The notes beneath the pieces are model-generated. The model did no database searches and was not told where the DNA came from. It saw only the letters and a list, made by a program, of their open reading frames with translations. Position numbers and translations under genes: made by a program. Shown one piece after another: positions 60,594-64,000 of a stretch of 64,000 bases of DNA. How positions within the stretch are numbered: the stretch's first letter is position 1; the number at the start of each line of letters is the position of its first letter. The stretch is from Actinokineospora auranticolor (GTDB lineage Bacteria; Actinomycetota; Actinomycetes; Mycobacteriales; Pseudonocardiaceae). The stretch is taken from NCBI RefSeq assembly GCF_002934265.1, contig NZ_PTIX01000002.1, positions 248,001 to 312,000 on the forward strand, given 5' to 3'.

Positions 60594-61325
60594 TTGAACG
60601 AATTCGGACGCCACGGCCTGATCGACTCCGATTCCGAGAGCTACAGCTCCCGTACCGACGTCGACCAGCACGAGTTGCAGCAGGTGCGGGTAGACGTCTG
60701 CGAGCAGGCGGCGGGCGACGCCGGGCTGGACCGTTCCGGCTGGGACATCCAGCAGGGCGGGGACGGCGAACTCGCCGTCCTGCCGCGCAACCAGCTGATG
60801 ACCTCGGTGATCGACGAGTTGCCGGAGTCGTTGTGCGACGCGCTCACCACGCACAACAGCACGGCGCGCCCGGCGATGCGGCTGCGCATGCGCATGGCGA
60901 TGCACGAGGGGATGGTCCGGCCCGCGGCGGGCGGGTTCGCGGGCACCGGCGTGGTCACCGTGTCCAGGATGGTCGCCAGTTCGGTGGCGCGGCAAGCGCT
61001 CATCGCGTGCCCCGAGGCGAACCTCGTCGTGCTGCTGTCGACCACGCTCTACAACGAGTACGTCCGGCAGGGGCACACCGCGATTCCCGCGGAGAGGTTC
61101 CGCAAGGTCGCGGTGAGCGTGAAGAAATTCAACGAAGCCGCGTGGCTGTACGTGCCCCGCTACGACGTCCACTCGTTGAACCTGGACGACGCACCGCCTC
61201 CCGCTGATCGGCCCGCGGCGAACGCGTCCGTGGCGAACCAGCACGCCACTACCATCACGAACGTCCAGGGGAACATCACCGGCGACAGGCACGTGTTCGG
61301 CGTGTCGTACCAGAACAACCGATGA
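60594..61325 (+). CDS. Cyclase-homology-domain protein with C-terminal signalling motif
   Basis: A 243-residue protein. Residues about 5-190 keep the outline of a class III nucleotidyl cyclase domain: a DSDSESYSSR start, GGDGELAVLP in the place of the GDG loop, MRLRMRMAMHEGMV, and a final KKFNEAAWLYVP. The metal-binding Asp residues and substrate residues are not clearly retained, so it may bind but not turn over nucleotides. After a Pro-rich linker, the C-terminus reads TITNVQGNITGDRHVFGVSY (221-239), a Gly/Asn/Val motif like bacterial amyloid signalling motifs. TTG start with AAGGA upstream; its stop overlaps the next ATG. Confidence 0.75.
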   Translation: MNEFGRHGLIDSDSESYSSRTDVDQHELQQVRVDVCEQAAGDAGLDRSGWDIQQGGDGELAVLPRNQLMTSVIDELPESLCDALTTHNSTARPAMRLRMRMAMHEGMVRPAAGGFAGTGVVTVSRMVASSVARQALIACPEANLVVLLSTTLYNEYVRQGHTAIPAERFRKVAVSVKKFNEAAWLYVPRYDVHSLNLDDAPPPADRPAANASVANQHATTITNVQGNITGDRHVFGVSYQNNR

Positions 61326-63379
61326 GTGAAGAGGCCCAACCCGAGACCCGGTCGGACGGCGAGGACAAGGGTGGCGAGCCGGCGAGGGACAAGGCCGCCA
61401 ACTCGTACGACATCGGAATGGTCAACGACGTCCGGCAGAGCTTCAACGGTCGGATCGAAACCGCGTACATCGGTGTGCACTCCTCGGACGGCGCAGGTGA
61501 GCGGGCGCCCAAGGTGACCACTTCCACCGGTCTCGTCGACGACAGCGACATCGAGGCACTGGGCCGGTTCGTGCAGCCGGACTGCTTCGACGACGGCTTG
61601 TCCCAGCTCGCCCGCGATCAGATCCTGGTCCTGTGCGGCCCGGCCGACACCGGCAAGCGCTCGTCCGCCTTGTCGTTGTTGCGCGAGGTCACCAACGAGA
61701 CGCTATACATGTTGTCACCACACGTATCCGTCACGGAGCTGGCCGAGTACGAGTACGAAGCGGGCTGCGGTTACGTCGTGTTCGACCGGGTGGTCGACCG
61801 GGGTGCCAAGGAGTCGGACTTCGACTGGCGGCTCGCCCGCGACCAGGTGGTGAAGAACGGCTGCTACCTCGTCGTCACGCAGCCGCACGAGGTGACCGAG
61901 CGCTTCGGGCACACCACCTGGCAGGCACCCGCCGCGGAGAAGGTGCTGCGCGCGTACTGGGACCAGGAGTGGTCGCCGGACCAGGCGGCGGTGCTCTCGG
62001 AGGTGCTGTGCACGGTCGACCGCGTGCGGGACCTGGTCGGACTGGCCCAGCAGCTCGCCGGTGGCAGCACGTTGGAGGACGCGCTCAACCACCTCGACTC
62101 GCGGGTGCGCGCGGTCGTGGAGAACTGGTTCGACGAGCACACCGATGACCACGCGCGGATCTCGGAGATCACCACGCTGGCGTTCACCGTCGGCGTCGAC
62201 GAGCGCACGTTCGAAGCCGCGCACCTGCGGTTCAAGCGCTTGCTGGACAAGTACATGCCGCCCGCCGAGCCGAAGGCCGCCGAGGGTGAGGCCCAGGAGG
62301 GCGCAGCCGAAGCGAAGCGCTTCTACAGCACGCGGGCGTTGTGGCGGGAGAACGACCTCGTCGCCACCGTGGAGATCCGCACGGAGCTCGGTACGCGCAA
62401 CGCGATGGTCTTCGCCAAGTCCGGGTACCACCGGCACGTGCTGGCGCAGCTCTGGCGGCGGATGGGCGTGGCGTTCTGGGACGCCGTGAAGGACTGGCTG
62501 GACGAGATCGTGCTCCGCACACAGGGCTACGAGTTCTCCGCCGCGGGTGGGTTGGCCGAACTCGGCGCGGTCGCGATCGGCGAGGTGGTGCCGACCCTGG
62601 ACCACTGGGCGCGGGGCAACCGCGGCACCGCCGGTCAGCGCGCCGCCGTCTACACCCTCTACCTGATGGCACAGGACGACTCGCTCGCCCCGACCGCGCT
62701 GAAGATCGCCACCGAGTGGATCACCCGCGGCGAGCCGACGCACCGGTGGGTGGGCACCATGGCGTTCATCGGCGAACTCGGCGTTCGCTACCCCCACGAC
62801 GCGCGCAGGCGGCTGTGGCAGGTGTGCATGCAGTCGCACACCGTCGACGGTGATGTCGAGAAGGTCTTCGGTGAGCTGTTCAGCACCCTGGTGCGCTCGT
62901 CCGGGAACGCGCACCTGGTGCTGAACTTCCTGGTCGAGCGGGTGAAGCGGTTCATCCGCCCGGGCGCGCGGCCCAAAACGCGCACGATCACCGCGCGGGT
63001 GGTGATCGCGGTGATCGCGTCGAGGGACGAGAACACCAAGCGCTCCACCGTGCTCGCACACCTCACCGAACGGCCGGAGCACACCGATCTGATCGCCGAG
63101 CTGCTGGCGGGCGTGCTGATGCACCGCCCGACCAGGGAGCAGGCCCTGCGGGCACTGCACATGGTGCTCGAAGACCTGGCTCGCGACGCGGAAACCGCGG
63201 GCACCCGCGCGCACGCGCTCGGCGAGGCACTGCGCGCCCACCTGCCGCGCGACGAACACGGTGCGCTGGAAGAGGACCTCCGGACCGTGGCCGCGCGGCG
63301 GACCAAGGGCATCGACATCAAATCCCTGATCAACGCGATCCTCGACGCCCTGCAGGGCCGCGGCGACAACGACGAGTAG
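61322..63379 (+). CDS. P-loop NTPase with long helical region (conflict-system type)
   Basis: A 685-residue protein. The N-terminus holds DVRQSFNGRIETAYIGVHSS (about 36-55), similar in spacing to the motif at the end of the preceding protein. The P-loop follows (VLCGPADTGKRSSALSLL, Walker A about 106-113 with Arg after the Lys) and a Walker B-like GYVVFDRVVD (150-159). The rest, about 220-685, is helical with HEAT/ARM-like features (RFYSTRALWREN; TNDLIAELLAGVLMHRPTREQALRALHMV-like) and no other enzyme motif. It looks like a STAND-class switch with a sensor region rather than a transport ATPase. Its ATG overlaps the upstream stop (ATGA). Confidence 0.75.
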   Translation: MSEEAQPETRSDGEDKGGEPARDKAANSYDIGMVNDVRQSFNGRIETAYIGVHSSDGAGERAPKVTTSTGLVDDSDIEALGRFVQPDCFDDGLSQLARDQILVLCGPADTGKRSSALSLLREVTNETLYMLSPHVSVTELAEYEYEAGCGYVVFDRVVDRGAKESDFDWRLARDQVVKNGCYLVVTQPHEVTERFGHTTWQAPAAEKVLRAYWDQEWSPDQAAVLSEVLCTVDRVRDLVGLAQQLAGGSTLEDALNHLDSRVRAVVENWFDEHTDDHARISEITTLAFTVGVDERTFEAAHLRFKRLLDKYMPPAEPKAAEGEAQEGAAEAKRFYSTRALWRENDLVATVEIRTELGTRNAMVFAKSGYHRHVLAQLWRRMGVAFWDAVKDWLDEIVLRTQGYEFSAAGGLAELGAVAIGEVVPTLDHWARGNRGTAGQRAAVYTLYLMAQDDSLAPTALKIATEWITRGEPTHRWVGTMAFIGELGVRYPHDARRRLWQVCMQSHTVDGDVEKVFGELFSTLVRSSGNAHLVLNFLVERVKRFIRPGARPKTRTITARVVIAVIASRDENTKRSTVLAHLTERPEHTDLIAELLAGVLMHRPTREQALRALHMVLEDLARDAETAGTRAHALGEALRAHLPRDEHGALEEDLRTVAARRTKGIDIKSLINAILDALQGRGDNDE

Positions 63380-63392
63380 AGCGGAACACCTG

Positions 63393-64000
63393 ATGGACAA
63401 GCAAACCTACCCGGTGGTCAACGAGCGGGCGCTCGCCCCCGTCTCGCCGAAGCGGCTCTTCGGCAAGGCGCCCCGCAGGTCGAGCACCGAGGTTCCGGTC
63501 CCGATGGTGGGGCAGTGCCTGGTCTACCGCACCCACGGCCAGTACACACTGGACACCGCCAACCTGCCACTGGACTCGGCTACCGTCGTCGAGGCCGCGC
63601 ATGTATCCCTTGTGGACATTACACCGGACACCGAGGTGCCGGTCGAGGTTCCGCTGCCGTCGAAGGACGGCTCGTTCTTCACCATGAGGGTCACGTTCCT
63701 GTGCACCGTCGAGGACCCGGTCGAGGTCGTCCGCGCCGGTGGGAGCAACGCGGCCCACATGCTGACCGGCTACCTGCGCGGTCACCAGCGGAACTTCGAG
63801 ATCGGCCTGAACTACGCGATCGACCACATCAACGACGTCCGGCTCAAGCTGAGCGCACAGGTGCGCGCCTACGCCACCGTGAGCCCGCCCGGCCTGCAGG
63901 GCATGCGGACGAGTCTCGCGAGCGTCGAGGTCCGCACGCCCGACGAGGTCGTCGAGTTCCAGGGCAAGATGCGCGCCACGCAACGGGACCACGCGGTGCG
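63393..64000 (+). CDS. SPFH/stomatin-like protein (5' part, cut by window end)
   Basis: The first ~202 residues of a protein that starts 13 bp after the P-loop gene. After a basic N-terminus, VEVPLPSKDGSFFTMRVTFLCTVEDPVEVVRAGG and HMLTGYLRGHQRNFEIGL fit the beta-rich start of an SPFH (band 7) domain, and LQGMRTSLASVEVRTPDEVVEFQGKMRATQ fits its helical continuation. No membrane helix is seen in this part. It belongs to the same operon as the Crp, cyclase-like and P-loop genes. The C-terminal effector part, if any, is outside the window. Confidence 0.65.
   Translation, partial: MDKQTYPVVNERALAPVSPKRLFGKAPRRSSTEVPVPMVGQCLVYRTHGQYTLDTANLPLDSATVVEAAHVSLVDITPDTEVPVEVPLPSKDGSFFTMRVTFLCTVEDPVEVVRAGGSNAAHMLTGYLRGHQRNFEIGLNYAIDHINDVRLKLSAQVRAYATVSPPGLQGMRTSLASVEVRTPDEVVEFQGKMRATQRDHAV

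Overview
The window looks like chromosomal DNA from a high-GC actinomycete. The codon usage, frequent GTG/TTG starts, GHMP-kinase/Rpf/Pmt gene set and MprAB-HtrA genes all fit, most likely in the Pseudonocardiales (Saccharothrix/Actinokineospora/Lentzea-like). That placement is inference from gene content, not a database match. No prophage, CRISPR array, rRNA or replication origin is visible.

The backbone matches, in rearranged form, a block I know from Mycobacterium tuberculosis between about Rv0981 and Rv1011. It contains ispE, rsmA, rpfB, tatD and metG (1.4-9.6 kb), rsmI and pmt (13.1-17.1 kb), the galU-glp(moeA)-rimJ-like-glpR cell-envelope/division set (32.5-36.2 kb), 5-formyl-THF cyclo-ligase, the FmdB-type chaperone ruc with a CIRCE-like operator, a SAF protein, mscL and moaB (36.3-41.1 kb), then htrA/pepD and mprAB (42.7-48.3 kb).

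Accessory pieces interrupt this block. (a) A lone metN-like gene lies between rsmA and ispE. It is preceded by a SAM-I-family riboswitch and a short cysteine-containing leader peptide, and its ATPase motifs are degenerate. (b) A PadR-DrrAB-like drug-efflux cassette has two palindromic operators and is followed by a DUF4185 protein (9.8-13.1 kb). (c) A GlxA-type regulator, an EACC1-like membrane protein with a caspase-fold protease, and a multi-pass Ser/Thr kinase with its partner (17.4-22.7 kb) form a conflict-type region. (d) A TetR/DinB-like/RlmA/FAD-oxidoreductase/GT87/M48/ThuA-like/GDPD run fills 23.7-31.8 kb. (e) A decayed transposase lies next to an AraC-GyrI regulator (39.1-40.3 kb). 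(f) galT and a DeoR regulator separate htrA from mprAB. (g) An Eis-like acetyltransferase, an acyl-CoA dehydrogenase, a phosphatase, a TPR-GGDEF protein, an orphan response regulator and a NatAB-like ABC pair fill 49-56.4 kb.

The last 7 kb is the most unusual part. A response regulator, a sensor kinase and a four-helix membrane protein run leftwards. A Crp-like regulator, a cyclase-homology protein, a 685-residue P-loop protein and an SPFH-like protein (cut by the window end) run rightwards. Adjacent ends of the cyclase-like and P-loop proteins carry similar short Gly/Asn/Val motifs that look like amyloid-type signalling motifs, so I read this as a candidate NTPase-based conflict or stress system.

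Two tRNA genes (Ala-CGC and Arg-CCU) are each followed, in the same relative orientation, by copies of a GC-rich hairpin repeat.
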